Shown one piece after another: positions 7,107-16,173 of a DNA stretch of 31,714 bases (its first letter is position 1; the number at the start of each line of letters is the position of its first letter). The DNA is from Stentor coeruleus (taxonomy: Eukaryota > Ciliophora > Heterotrichea > Heterotrichida > Stentoridae). The position numbers and the translations under genes were made by a program. The notes under the pieces are model-generated. The model was not told where the DNA came from. It was given only the letters and a program-made list of their open reading frames with translations, and did not search any database. Location of the stretch: contig MPUH01000855.1 of the NCBI GenBank assembly GCA_001970955.1, forward strand, positions 1 to 31,714, in the 5' to 3' direction.

Positions 7107-9431
7107 TTAAGCTATATAATGATAAATGCTTGAAGTAATTTCATCACGTCTTAGAAATTCTTTAAGAATAAGCGATTCTATTCGAGTTTTGATTAGCTTA
7201 ATTTCGGGACTAAATTTATCACAGAACTTTATAACTTCGGTTATTAAAAGATTATGATCTAATGATTTCCTTGATTTCATAATCTTTACTATTGCAGCCT
7301 CAATAAAAAATCTTCTTTCATCTTCAACAGCATTTGCATCAACAGTTTCTTTTGTTTCTTCATTTTCCCCTGATACAACTTCAAGTTGAACCCTGATTAT
7401 TTTGCTATTATATTTTTCATTTATTCCAAGAACATCATCTATATTCAGTACTTTTCCTTTAGAAGTCTTAGTTAATATTTTAGCTTTCGCAAGTCCTAAG
7501 ATGTGCTTATTAATTTCTTTTTCTGAGCCTTTTAGTTCATTTAAAACATCTCTTGTAGTCATAGTTTCACGATCATTAAAAAGCAGAATAATACAAGCTT
7601 GATAGATTGATCCAATAAGTCGGTATTCTTTATTATTTCCCCCTAGTTTTGCATTTATTTGAGCTGATCCATATTCGAATCTCCACGTTAGACGTTTTCC
7701 AAAGTTAACTTGACTGTATCTAAGTAAAAAATCAGTGCAATGCCTTAATAGCTCCTGGGGCATTTGAATCTGAAAATGCTTTTCTTGAGGCCAAAAATTT
7801 GCTGTCAAGACCCTAGCTTCAAAGTTGTTTTTCTCTTCGTATTTTACTTCTGAGTTAATATCCTTAAGCATTCCATCAATTTTATTGACATAATTAAGTC
7901 CACATTCCTGTTTCAAATATTTCACAACTATTTTTTCAGCCTCAATGCTTGCAGATTTATCTTCAAGGAGTCTTACAGCTAAGAATTCTTTATNAGTCAA
8001 GACCCTAGCTTCAAAATTGTTTTTCTCTTCGTATTTTACTTCTGAGTTAATATCCTTAAGCATTCCATCAATTTTGTTGACATAATTAAGTCCACATTCC
8101 TGTTTCAAATATTTCACAACAATTTTTTCAGCCTCAATGCTTGCAGATTTATCTTCAAGGAGTCTTACAGCTAAGAATTCTTTATATTTGATTTCAAAAA
8201 TATCTTTATTTTTTATTGAGATAAACAAATCTATTAACTTTAGAATTTGAAGATCAATATCGCTATCTGAAATAAATTTCACGTCCTTTTTCAAAAAATT
8301 GTCAAAATATATTGCTAAGTAAATGCAAACTCTATTAGTTTGATTTACGATATCTTCTAAAGCTGTTTTTACTACAATCTCAAGGATTCTATTGAATTGA
8401 AAACACTCTTTACCAATAAACTTCAACTTTGATAAAAGATCAATAAGGTTTTTGATTGTATTTAAAGGTTTTTTGATATTTGCTTGATCGTTTAAAATAT
8501 TGTTTATCTCTTTTTTTGTGTATTTGCTTAGCTCATCTGCTAAATCATTAATGCATTTTGGAATGCGTATAAAAAGTGAATAGAGAAGTTTCAATGATTC
8601 AAAATCTTGTGAGAGGATTAAATCACTTAGATTATTATTTCCTACTATTGCTGCTGAATAATTGACGATAAAGCATTCATCTATTAATCCAAGAATTTTA
8701 TCTAAACTGTAAACATGGATTACTGATTGACAGAATTCACGCTCTTGATGTAATCGGCTTTGAACATGCCGAAGATATTGGCTTATTTTTGTAGACCTTA
8801 GCAGAACTTCAGCTTCAGCTGTATAAAATTCTTTTGAACGAGCTAGATAAGGAGATTCAAAAATCAATTCGTAAATTGACATGCTTCCTAAACCAAGTTC
8901 ACAGAGCATACCAGTCATAGAGCGGATGATATTCTTGTCTAATGTGGAATTTAATTTGTTTTTATGAGCCTCTTCAACAAGTAAATAAGTCAGATGACAC
9001 CCAATATTAGATTTATCATAAATGAATTCTTTAAACAATTTCAATCCATAGTTATAAAAAGTTTCTTTTCCTCTTTCTTTTGCATAAGTATTTTCAAGGT
9101 ATAGCATAAAGCCAGAAATAGTAGACAATGCAGTTTTGTTACTAAGCCAAGTTTTATGGATATCTTCAAGGAAATTTATGCTTGAAACATCTGTTGTTGT
9201 TTGCATGATTTGATTTTCAATTAATCCTGTCACTAATTTATAAGCTTGCTCTCCTTGATTATCGTGGACTAATTTAAAAGCACTTTGATAAACATTTTCA
9301 AATAATATGCTACCAGTTAAACTATAAACACAGCTGATAGCTTCGGAAATTCTTTGTAAAAGCTCATCATTACTAACACTACATTTGGCTACCTCAGGCT
9401 TCCATGCCTTTATCCTAATCTTCTTTGACAT
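7107..9431 (-). CDS. CUL3: Cullin, CUL3 type (contains an assembly duplication)
   Basis: Scaffold subunit of a cullin-RING ubiquitin ligase. The N-terminus MSKKIRIKAWK resembles the CUL3 start, followed by the three-helix cullin repeats. The C-terminal half has the cullin homology domain (NFWPQ, then FNDRETMTTRDVLNEL) and the winged-helix/neddylation end: AAIVKIMKSRKSLDHN contains the acceptor lysine of the IVRIMKxRK motif, and the protein ends SSIYHYIA. CUL3 normally binds BTB adaptors and RBX1. As written the frame has 774 codons. An N at 7994 separates two copies of a 190-base stretch (7804-7993 and 7996-8185, three mismatches), which repeats 64 codons and adds an unknown residue. Removing one copy gives about 710 residues, close to normal for the family. 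The start lies 17 bases beyond the stop of the kleisin gene, on the same strand. Confidence 0.9.
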   Translation of the reverse strand: MSKKIRIKAWKPEVAKCSVSNDELLQRISEAISCVYSLTGSILFENVYQSAFKLVHDNQGEQAYKLVTGLIENQIMQTTTDVSSINFLEDIHKTWLSNKTALSTISGFMLYLENTYAKERGKETFYNYGLKLFKEFIYDKSNIGCHLTYLLVEEAHKNKLNSTLDKNIIRSMTGMLCELGLGSMSIYELIFESPYLARSKEFYTAEAEVLLRSTKISQYLRHVQSRLHQEREFCQSVIHVYSLDKILGLIDECFIVNYSAAIVGNNNLSDLILSQDFESLKLLYSLFIRIPKCINDLADELSKYTKKEINNILNDQANIKKPLNTIKNLIDLLSKLKFIGKECFQFNRILEIVVKTALEDIVNQTNRVCIYLAIYFDNFLKKDVKFISDSDIDLQILKLIDLFISIKNKDIFEIKYKEFLAVRLLEDKSASIEAEKIVVKYLKQECGLNYVNKIDGMLKDINSEVKYEEKNNFEARVLTXKEFLAVRLLEDKSASIEAEKIVVKYLKQECGLNYVNKIDGMLKDINSEVKYEEKNNFEARVLTANFWPQEKHFQIQMPQELLRHCTDFLLRYSQVNFGKRLTWRFEYGSAQINAKLGGNNKEYRLIGSIYQACIILLFNDRETMTTRDVLNELKGSEKEINKHILGLAKAKILTKTSKGKVLNIDDVLGINEKYNSKIIRVQLEVVSGENEETKETVDANAVEDERRFFIEAAIVKIMKSRKSLDHNLLITEVIKFCDKFSPEIKLIKTRIESLILKEFLRRDEITSSIYHYIA
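7804..8185. repeat. Assembly duplication across an N (contig-join artefact) inside the cullin gene
   Basis: The 190 bases 7804-7993 recur at 7996-8185 with three substitutions; the single N is at 7994. The offset of 192 bases is a multiple of three, which is why the cullin frame survives. The form fits two overlapping contig ends joined without merging, with allelic or error differences between them. Confidence 0.9.
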
Positions 9432-9448
9432 ATTATAACCTAAAAATT

Positions 9449-10600
9449 CTAAAATTTAATTAAAATATCTTTGAAATCCCCTTTTTGGCTTATTGAAACC
9501 ATAGACTTTGACGAGAGAATCATTAAATCATAAAATGCTCTTGCAGCACCTTCTCTTTCTTTAGGACAAAGCTGAGAAAAATTAATATTTTTCCTTCGAA
9601 CTTGCTTAATATTACTTAAAAGGTCTAAGCAAGTATTAGTTATTTGACTATCTTGTTTTAAATCTTGCTTTTGAATTTCAGGTTCTATATATGGTTCGTT
9701 TTCAATTTGGGGTTCAATATAATCTTGTTCTAAAGGATTATCAGGAATATCTATAGGCAACTCTTCTTGAATATCTATTTGCTTTGTATTATAAAATCCA
9801 GGAGTATAAAGTTCTTTAAGTTCATCAGGTAGGTCAATTATAGGTTTTACAAAGAGACTCAATGAGTCTAAATTATTTTTTTTCACTTGATACATATTAT
9901 GCTGTTTTTTAAGTGGCCTTGGATCTTTAACATAATCTTCATATGTCTTCTTGTCTTTTTTTGCTTTATATTTTGAAGGTGTATAACGAAGAGCGCGTTT
10001 GACAGTTCCTGGGGTCATTGTAGATAGATTGATAGAAGGAGTAGGCAAATCAGGAGGATCAGCTGGAAATATATCCCCTACTGGTGTTATATTTTCTATC
10101 AAATTGTCTTCAATTTCTAAGTCATAAATTGATGGAGCTCTAGACCTTGGCGTATAGTTAATTTCAGCCAGAGTTATTTCTTGTGGATTTGCTGTGTTTC
10201 TTGCAACTTCCATACTATCTCTAGTGCTTTGTAAGTAAGAGGAGGCCGAAAAAGTGTCTTCAATGCTTGGAACGACTTTTTTTTTATTTTGTAATGTTAT
10301 GTTATGAACTGGTGCATGGGTTTGAACTTTTTCAACTGCTTGCTGATATCCATAAAAGTTTTGCATAAATTCTTCAAGTTCTGAAATTAAAATAAGATGC
10401 TTTCTAAGAAATATTCTCAATATACCTATAACTAAATGCCCGCTTGATCTTAATGTGAGACTATTATCAGTTTTTTTAATACAATCTACAGTATAGCTTA
10501 TGTCAACATTGCTTATGATATTTTTTGTTAGTTTCTTCTCACTGAAACATGCTAGAAAAATTTTGTCGAACTCCCCACGCTTAAATAGTGTTAATTCCAT
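9449..10600 (-). CDS. Cohesin kleisin, Rad21/Rec8 family
   Basis: 383 residues. The N-terminal domain reads LFKRGEFDKIFLACFSEKKL, as in the kleisin opening KRGPLAKIWLA, followed by SLTLRSSGHLVIGILRIFLR, the diagnostic helix that binds the SMC3 neck. The C-terminal winged helix (GAARAFYDLMILSSKSMVSI, then FKDILIKF) binds the SMC1 head. The middle is acidic and Pro-rich, as usual for the separase/HEAT-binding linker. It closes the cohesin ring in sister-chromatid cohesion. At 383 residues it is short for either Rad21 or Rec8, mainly from a short linker, and I cannot choose between the mitotic and meiotic form. The stop is TAG at 9449-9451. It ends 17 bases before the cullin start. Confidence 0.85.
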   Translation of the reverse strand: MELTLFKRGEFDKIFLACFSEKKLTKNIISNVDISYTVDCIKKTDNSLTLRSSGHLVIGILRIFLRKHLILISELEEFMQNFYGYQQAVEKVQTHAPVHNITLQNKKKVVPSIEDTFSASSYLQSTRDSMEVARNTANPQEITLAEINYTPRSRAPSIYDLEIEDNLIENITPVGDIFPADPPDLPTPSINLSTMTPGTVKRALRYTPSKYKAKKDKKTYEDYVKDPRPLKKQHNMYQVKKNNLDSLSLFVKPIIDLPDELKELYTPGFYNTKQIDIQEELPIDIPDNPLEQDYIEPQIENEPYIEPEIQKQDLKQDSQITNTCLDLLSNIKQVRRKNINFSQLCPKEREGAARAFYDLMILSSKSMVSISQKGDFKDILIKF

Positions 10601-12233
10601 GGGTATATTGTATTTATTATTTATAAACTGTAGGCTCTAGCATACTTTATTTTAGAAATTTGTTTAGAATTTTGATTTCTTTGATTATTTGTATTGATTT
10701 AAATTACTAATTTATGCTGATTTTTAAGTAAAAAAATATTTTCTAATGCTTAAGGATAAGATTTTATTCATTAAAATATTTCTAAATTTGAATAAGCGTA
10801 TAATGCTACATTTACTCATTCAAAAATAAATAGTAGAAGATAAAATTGTACTTAACTGCATTATTCCTACATCTGAGATATCATTTTCTACATATTAGGA
10901 CACAGCCATTTCAGTTCTTAGAGGATTTTAACAAGTAAAACATATTCAATTTATTTTTTTTGTTCATGAATTTTCAACTACATATAAAGAAATGTTTTCT
11001 TATGGTATTGAAAGATCGTTTTCAAATTGTATCAGCAGAGTAGATTTCTTGTTCATTGACTCTGTTGAATCGTTATTTTCCTGAAGAATTTATAAGTATT
11101 GGTTTGACGTTCCTTATGATTGAATTCTTCACCTGATGAGTAATTATTTTCAGCTTCTAAAATTATAGCAGGAATGCTTGATTAAGGAAAAAATACCATC
11201 TGTGAAAATGGACATTGAAAAAATCTGAAGACTGATAAATTTAATAGCAAGACTTGTTTAAGTTGAGTCAATCAGTGCTATCTCTAGACAAGATAATCTT
11301 GAACTAATTGGTAAAAGCATTAAAAAGCTAAGACCAGAGACTTCACATCTAAAACTTGCTCATCTTTATCTTCTGCATCGAATATTTATAGCAAAAAGCT
11401 TAAAGGCCTTGACTGGAATACCATCGAAAAAGCCTCCAAAAAGAGTAGATGAAGAGAGTGTTAGTTATCAGGGAAGCGAGAATTCATATATTCTTCTAAA
11501 GTTGCTAGATTTTATCTTAGAAATCTTAGAACTTATTACAAAACTCTTGATTGCTTAACTTGATTTATCTTTAAATTACTGCTGTTAGCAAAATCATTAA
11601 TTTCAAGCAGAAATTTTACATGAAAATAAAGAGATGAATAAGATAATAATATCTAAAAGCCATTAAGGATCTGCTTCTAAGTTGATTAAGGGTTATACCA
11701 CCAAAAATAACTAAGCATTGATAAATATTTAAGAATGTATCTGCATCATAAATATTGTTGAAGAAATTGCCTTGCTAAATATTTATGGCTATATTTTCGT
11801 GAAATAATGAGTAAATTTTCATACTTCTAAGGGGTCTTTATCTTGGTGTGAAAGAAAGGCTTATCTGTGATAGCAAAATCTCAAAATTACCACTTAGAAA
11901 TTTAATAGAGACACTTTAGAATTTACTAAAAACCCAATTCAGAAAGAAGAGATAAAATAAAAATGACTTATCAATTCAATATTGTGGTTTGGGAAATATA
12001 TTAAATCAAGTAGTTTCAATATAATTAATCACATGAATCATTCTATTCTCAGCGCAGTTATTTAAAGCACTGAAGGTTGATTTAGCAAATATACCCAGCA
12101 CATGCTTAAATTAATTATCAAAGAGTAACCCTACCACTTAATGATTTATTCGAGTCTATGACCTTTCGAAGCAGTACAAATTCTTCATCTAAAAATGATT
12201 AATTCTATTCAAATAGCTTTATACTAATAAAGT
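10601..12233 (+). pseudogene. Probable decayed gene: frame-preserved but stop-riddled region
   Basis: No intact gene lies here. One plus-strand frame from about 10,890 to 11,830 keeps a protein-like sequence, with 98 codons free of stops at 11262-11555 (includes SIKKLRPETSHLKLAHLYLL) and further pieces such as SKLIKGYTTKNN. It carries about a dozen TAA, TAG or TGA codons. A similar stretch at about 12,020-12,225 reads KYTQHMLKLIIKE, stop, PYHLMIYSSL. I do not recognise the protein. The number of stops is only about half what I would expect for random DNA this AT-rich, so a degraded gene is likely but not proved. No 15-base GT..AG introns were found that restore it. Confidence 0.4.
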
Positions 12234-13352
12234 ATGGAAAAATATACTATAACTCTTCTACCATGCAATATACCTGAGCCACTATGCTCCTTTGCTGGCG
12301 TATACCTTCCTCAGTTTTCTTCAATTTTCATCCACGGAGGATTTGGAGATAACGAAAACAGTGCTATATACTGCATAAACCTAGAATGCTTACAGTCTAT
12401 GGTTAAAGCTCCTCAAACTTTAAGTTTAGTTGGCCACACAGCAGTTGAAATCGAAGGAAGAATGTTCATTTTTGGAGGTTGGAACGGAACTGAATATTCA
12501 AATTCCAGTTTACTTTTTGATCCTCTTGATGAATCTGTGGCAAAAACTGAAGCTCCTTTAAATGCCAAAGAATGGGAATATCCAGTAGGCCGTAGAGATC
12601 ATTCATTAACTTCAGCAGGTAACAACATCTACCTTTTAGGAGGTTGGGATTCATGGAAATGGACTAATGCCCCATCAACATTTTCCCAGCTTTGGAAGCT
12701 AACAAATTCTTGGAAATGGGAACTTTGTGAAGTGTTTGGAGAAAATCCATCAACTTGTCGAGGACATTCAACTATATATTTTTCTGAACTTGAAGAATTA
12801 GTGGTCTTTGGAGGAATTTATGGGTATACCACTTTACTTAATGACCTTCATGTTCTTAATCTTAAAGACATGCAATGGAATAGACTAGTGACAAATGATG
12901 GGCCGAGTAAAAGAGCTTGGCATTGTGCAGCTAATGTTGGTAAGTATATGTATGTGTTTGGAGGATTGATTGAAATTAAAAAAACAAGCAACGAACTGTT
13001 TAGGTTTGACTTGCTTGAAAAAAAATGGGAGGAAATATTCGTGGAAAATATGCCCTCACCAAGATGTGGAGCTTTGATGCTAAATGTTGAAGGGTTTCTT
13101 ATTGTCCTTGGAGGGAAAAATCAACAAGAAGAAACTTTAAAAGATGTTTTTGTTATTGACATCGATCACCAATACGAAAGTTATAGAGAAAACGCTGATA
13201 ACTTCGGAGTGAGCTTTAAAGAAATTGGTCATGGTATCAACCCTCCACCTATTCCTAAAGAGCATATGCATTCAAAAAGATACGTTCCAAAGACGAATTT
13301 TGACGTTAATAAATTCCCTCAAGTTCTTAAGCAACATTTAAATAGTCTTTAA
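12234..13352 (+). CDS. Kelch-repeat beta-propeller protein
   Basis: 372 residues. Kelch blades are marked by a double glycine after hydrophobic residues: SIFIHGGFG, RMFIFGGW, NIYLLGGW, ELVVFGGIYG, YMYVFGGL and FLIVLGGK, with the downstream Trp/Arg positions (MQWNRL, KKWEEI) and SPR motifs typical of the fold. Six blades fit one complete propeller at about residues 30-300, followed by a basic tail of about 70 residues. There is no BTB, F-box or other added domain and no signal or membrane segment, so it is probably a cytosolic protein-binding propeller. The partner is unknown. It lies 44 bases upstream of the phosphatase gene on the same strand. Confidence 0.88.
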   Translation: MEKYTITLLPCNIPEPLCSFAGVYLPQFSSIFIHGGFGDNENSAIYCINLECLQSMVKAPQTLSLVGHTAVEIEGRMFIFGGWNGTEYSNSSLLFDPLDESVAKTEAPLNAKEWEYPVGRRDHSLTSAGNNIYLLGGWDSWKWTNAPSTFSQLWKLTNSWKWELCEVFGENPSTCRGHSTIYFSELEELVVFGGIYGYTTLLNDLHVLNLKDMQWNRLVTNDGPSKRAWHCAANVGKYMYVFGGLIEIKKTSNELFRFDLLEKKWEEIFVENMPSPRCGALMLNVEGFLIVLGGKNQQEETLKDVFVIDIDHQYESYRENADNFGVSFKEIGHGINPPPIPKEHMHSKRYVPKTNFDVNKFPQVLKQHLNSL

Positions 13353-13396
13353 ATAGACCATAAGAAAAACATTTTTATATAAGACATAAGATTTAT

Positions 13397-14071
13397 ATGG
13401 CACAGTACGGCTTTAATGAAGCTATACCAGGGTTGTTTATTGGTTCTAGATTCTCCTTGCACCCTAAACTCCTTGCTAAAAATCATATTACTCATCTTCT
13501 ATCTGTTGATGGGTTTAAAGATTTTCCTCCTGGTTTTGCCACACAATCTCATGAAATTATTGATGATGAGTCAGAAGATATACTAAAATATTTCAATACT
13601 TGTATTGACTTTATAGGAAATAATAGAACTTTAGTGTTTTGTACAGCTGGACGATCACGAAGTGCTACTATTGTAGCTGCATATCTGATGAAGAATATGG
13701 GATTGACTCTTCAGGAAGCGATTTATACGATAAAAAAAGTTCGTAAGGTAAGGCCGAATAATGGATTTATGAAACAGTTAGAAGCATGGGAAAAAATCAA
13801 CTGCGAACTTTGTGTGAAAGAAAAAAAAACTGAGTGGTTTGTCGAAACTGAAGATTATGTTGTTTTAAGGTGTGAACAATGTGATTTGCCTATGGTTGTT
13901 TTGAAAAATCATAGTATGGATGCCCCTGAAGAAATTAAAATCCAAATGCAAAAAGCTCTTTCAAAAATTGCAGAAAAAGAATTTCAAGGTTCGTGGCATA
14001 TTGATACAAAGCAAAGGACAATAACTAATCATCTACACTGGCATGCTAGGCCAGTTATTTTTAAGCTTTAA
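13397..14071 (+). CDS. Dual-specificity protein phosphatase, DUSP12/Yvh1-like
   Basis: 224 residues. The N-terminal catalytic domain begins with IPGLFIGSRFS, has DDESEDILKYF in place of the usual general-acid loop (D-x-x-x-x-(I/L)), and the P-loop VFCTAGRSRSATIVAAYLM with catalytic Cys and Arg. The residue before the Cys is Phe, where the family nearly always has His. The C-terminal part (from about residue 137) has paired cysteines (CELC, then RCEQC) and ends HLHWHARP, resembling the zinc-binding C-terminal domain of Yvh1/DUSP12, which acts in late 60S ribosome maturation. That role is inferred from the architecture. The start ATG 13397 immediately precedes AQYGFNEAIPGL, so little N-terminal sequence is missing. 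Confidence 0.85.
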   Translation: MAQYGFNEAIPGLFIGSRFSLHPKLLAKNHITHLLSVDGFKDFPPGFATQSHEIIDDESEDILKYFNTCIDFIGNNRTLVFCTAGRSRSATIVAAYLMKNMGLTLQEAIYTIKKVRKVRPNNGFMKQLEAWEKINCELCVKEKKTEWFVETEDYVVLRCEQCDLPMVVLKNHSMDAPEEIKIQMQKALSKIAEKEFQGSWHIDTKQRTITNHLHWHARPVIFKL

Positions 14072-14174
14072 ACTAGAAATATTTAAGACTAATTTGATGG
14101 TATGAATATATCAAAATATTATATTTGCCTTGCTAAAATTCATAATAGACTTAATATTACGCCAGATTAGAGTT

Positions 14175-15734
14175 CTATAAAGTTATTATATACGGAGTAG
14201 CAGCTTCGCCCATACTTTCTATGGAAGACTCATCAACTCCTCTCTTGATCCTAAAATATCCATTTTCACCCCAATCCTGTCCCCAGCTGTTAAGACATTT
14301 CCAATACTTTTGCCCATTCTCTTCCCCCCATCCTACCAATAATGAACTATGGCTAACTTCTTCCCATTCTAAATGATAATCCCTCATACTATCATCAGAA
14401 ATAAACGATTCAGCTTTTCTAAGGCTTACAGATTCATAAATCCCATTACTATAAAATAAATAATCAGAATCAGGATTGAAATCTGCTATTACAGGTCCAC
14501 GAGCTCGAAGTTCCTTCATCAAACTTTCTTCATCTGTAGCTCCATAATACCCTCCAATATAATAATAATCTGAAACCCCAACTTTTTCTTTAATCTCACA
14601 AGTAGTTTGGCATTCAACTTCACGACCTTTGTATTCCATGCATTCTTCTTTGACAACATAAAATTCTTGTATAAATTTATTGAGCAAAGTTGGATACCCA
14701 CCTGAACATCCTTCAGTATAAAAACTGCAACTAAGTAAATATTGTTCACTGAGATAATCCTTGAATTTATTGTCTGTGAGTACTCTAAGTCGGGATTCAA
14801 GCATTTCTACTGTTGTTATGGCATAACAAGAACCACAATTGCCTTGGTCACGAATTTTATCAGTTACATAAGATACACCATTAATATTACTCCAATCCCA
14901 ATTCTTAGGTAAGGCATCTGATGGTAATACTCCACTAGGTATATCCCAAAAATATATCAAACTCTCATGATCAGTCTGAGATAATCTTGAAAAATCTAAA
15001 TCTTTGTATTGATTTATATCTGGAATGTTAGGTTTTACAATATCAGAAGTCAAAGTTCTTTGCTTAGTCCCAACTTTTTGGTTTAGCTGCATCATTGTCA
15101 TGCCTTTGAATTTAGGATTTATTCCTGCTGTCCATGATGTCTGAATAGAATTTATATGATCAACTCGGTCTTGATAATCTTCATAAAGTTTATCAGGAAT
15201 CTGCAAAAAACTCATATATTCTGGAGATATCCAATTTATTTCTGGCATGTTTGAATCTACAAGCTCTTCCTCAGTTTTTTTTTCAGCATAAAAACAACCC
15301 CAATTCGATAAATCTTTGCTATCTCCACCTCTATACCAGCCAATTGTCGTCCTGCCACAATTTGACTTGTATGAGGTCCCTTGTTTATAGTAAAAAAAAT
15401 TTGTTGTAAAAGATTTATCAGGGAACTCTAGAATAAAACCTTCATCATAAATCAAAGTCCATGTGCCTGCCCCATACTCAAGGCTATATGCATAGTTAGG
15501 TTCTTCAAAAACAACTGAAGTTATAAATTCCTTTTCAAATTGGAATTGCTGATCTTTTTCTAAGGACAATTTATTGCCTGGTCTACCATGTCCACAATAA
15601 GTCTTTGGGTTGTCTAGTGAGGCTTCAAATGTTTCTGAATCTAAAAAAAAATCCCATTCACCAAGTAGCTGTTTGTAAGTACAATGAATAGGCAAATCAG
15701 CCAAAGCTAAGGTTATGAGTAAGAATTCTAACAT
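14175..15734 (-). CDS. CTSC: Cathepsin C (dipeptidyl peptidase I), papain-family cysteine protease
   Basis: Lysosomal or secreted protease removing N-terminal dipeptides. I prefer the second ATG (15734): MLEFLLITLALA is a clean signal peptide followed by DLPIHCTYKQLLGEW, the cathepsin C exclusion domain, whose N-terminal Asp anchors the substrate amino group. Starting at 15764 would add ten residues. The exclusion domain runs to about residue 150 (ending NWGCFYAEKK). After a propeptide, the mature enzyme starts near LPKNWDWSNINGVSYV. The catalytic Cys is in QGNCGSCYA, the His in EVSHSSLLVGWG and the Asn in LNSWGQDWGENGYFRI. GCSGGYP is the usual S2-side loop. It ends ESMGEAATPYIITL. The protein from the chosen start is 519 residues. 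It is transcribed divergently from uS8. Confidence 0.93.
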   Translation of the reverse strand: MLEFLLITLALADLPIHCTYKQLLGEWDFFLDSETFEASLDNPKTYCGHGRPGNKLSLEKDQQFQFEKEFITSVVFEEPNYAYSLEYGAGTWTLIYDEGFILEFPDKSFTTNFFYYKQGTSYKSNCGRTTIGWYRGGDSKDLSNWGCFYAEKKTEEELVDSNMPEINWISPEYMSFLQIPDKLYEDYQDRVDHINSIQTSWTAGINPKFKGMTMMQLNQKVGTKQRTLTSDIVKPNIPDINQYKDLDFSRLSQTDHESLIYFWDIPSGVLPSDALPKNWDWSNINGVSYVTDKIRDQGNCGSCYAITTVEMLESRLRVLTDNKFKDYLSEQYLLSCSFYTEGCSGGYPTLLNKFIQEFYVVKEECMEYKGREVECQTTCEIKEKVGVSDYYYIGGYYGATDEESLMKELRARGPVIADFNPDSDYLFYSNGIYESVSLRKAESFISDDSMRDYHLEWEEVSHSSLLVGWGEENGQKYWKCLNSWGQDWGENGYFRIKRGVDESSIESMGEAATPYIITL

Positions 15735-15780
15735 TATCCCAACGGATAATAAGTAAAAATGCATGGACTAGTGTAAAAAT
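15735..15780. promoter_or_regulatory. Very short divergent intergenic region between cathepsin C and uS8
   Basis: Only 46 bases separate the preferred cathepsin C start (15734) from the uS8 start (15781), or 16 bases if the upstream cathepsin ATG at 15764 is used. Both promoters and 5' leaders must lie here or overlap the neighbouring coding sequence. No TATA-like or other motif is convincing. Confidence 0.45.
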
Positions 15781-16173
15781 ATGGTGAGGATGAACGTATT
15801 GGCTGATTGCTTAAAAAGCATAATCAATGCTGAGAAGAGAGGCAAGCGTCAAGTTCTTATTCGTCCATGTTCTAAAGTGGTCCTAAGGTTTTTAAGACTA
15901 ATGCAGAAGCATGGGTATATTGGAGAGTTTGAAGTTGTAGATGACCACAGATCCAATAAAATTGTAGTTGATCTTAATGGAAGACTTAACAAATGTGGGG
16001 TTATTTCTCCAAGGTTTGATATATCGTTAGTTGACTTGGACCAAGTAACTACAAACTTACTCCCATCAAGACAATTTGGATATGTAGTCCTCACAACTAC
16101 CTATGGAATTCTTGACCATGAAGAAGCTAGAAAAAGACACACAGGAGGGAAATTGCTGGGCTTTTTCTATTAA
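15781..16173 (+). CDS. RPS15A: 40S ribosomal protein uS8 (RPS15A)
   Basis: 130 residues, full length for the eukaryotic family. It starts [20 protein letters not shown] and has the conserved central [19 protein letters not shown]. It ends [18 protein letters not shown] exactly at TAA, which confirms TAA as a stop in this genome. The protein binds helix 21 of 18S rRNA in the small subunit body. There are no introns. It shares a very short divergent intergenic region with cathepsin C. Confidence 0.98.
   Translation: MVRMNVLADCLKSIINAEKRGKRQVLIRPCSKVVLRFLRLMQKHGYIGEFEVVDDHRSNKIVVDLNGRLNKCGVISPRFDISLVDLDQVTTNLLPSRQFGYVVLTTTYGILDHEEARKRHTGGKLLGFFY

Noticed and set aside
7804..8185. A genuine internal repeat in the cullin protein
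   Set aside because: It sits on an N, cullins have no such repeat, and removing it restores normal length.
1..12225. A nonstandard code with TAA/TAG read as glutamine
   Set aside because: uS8, IFT122, DCN1 and others end at TAA or TAG exactly where homologues end, and most are free of internal TAA/TAG once 15-nt introns are removed.
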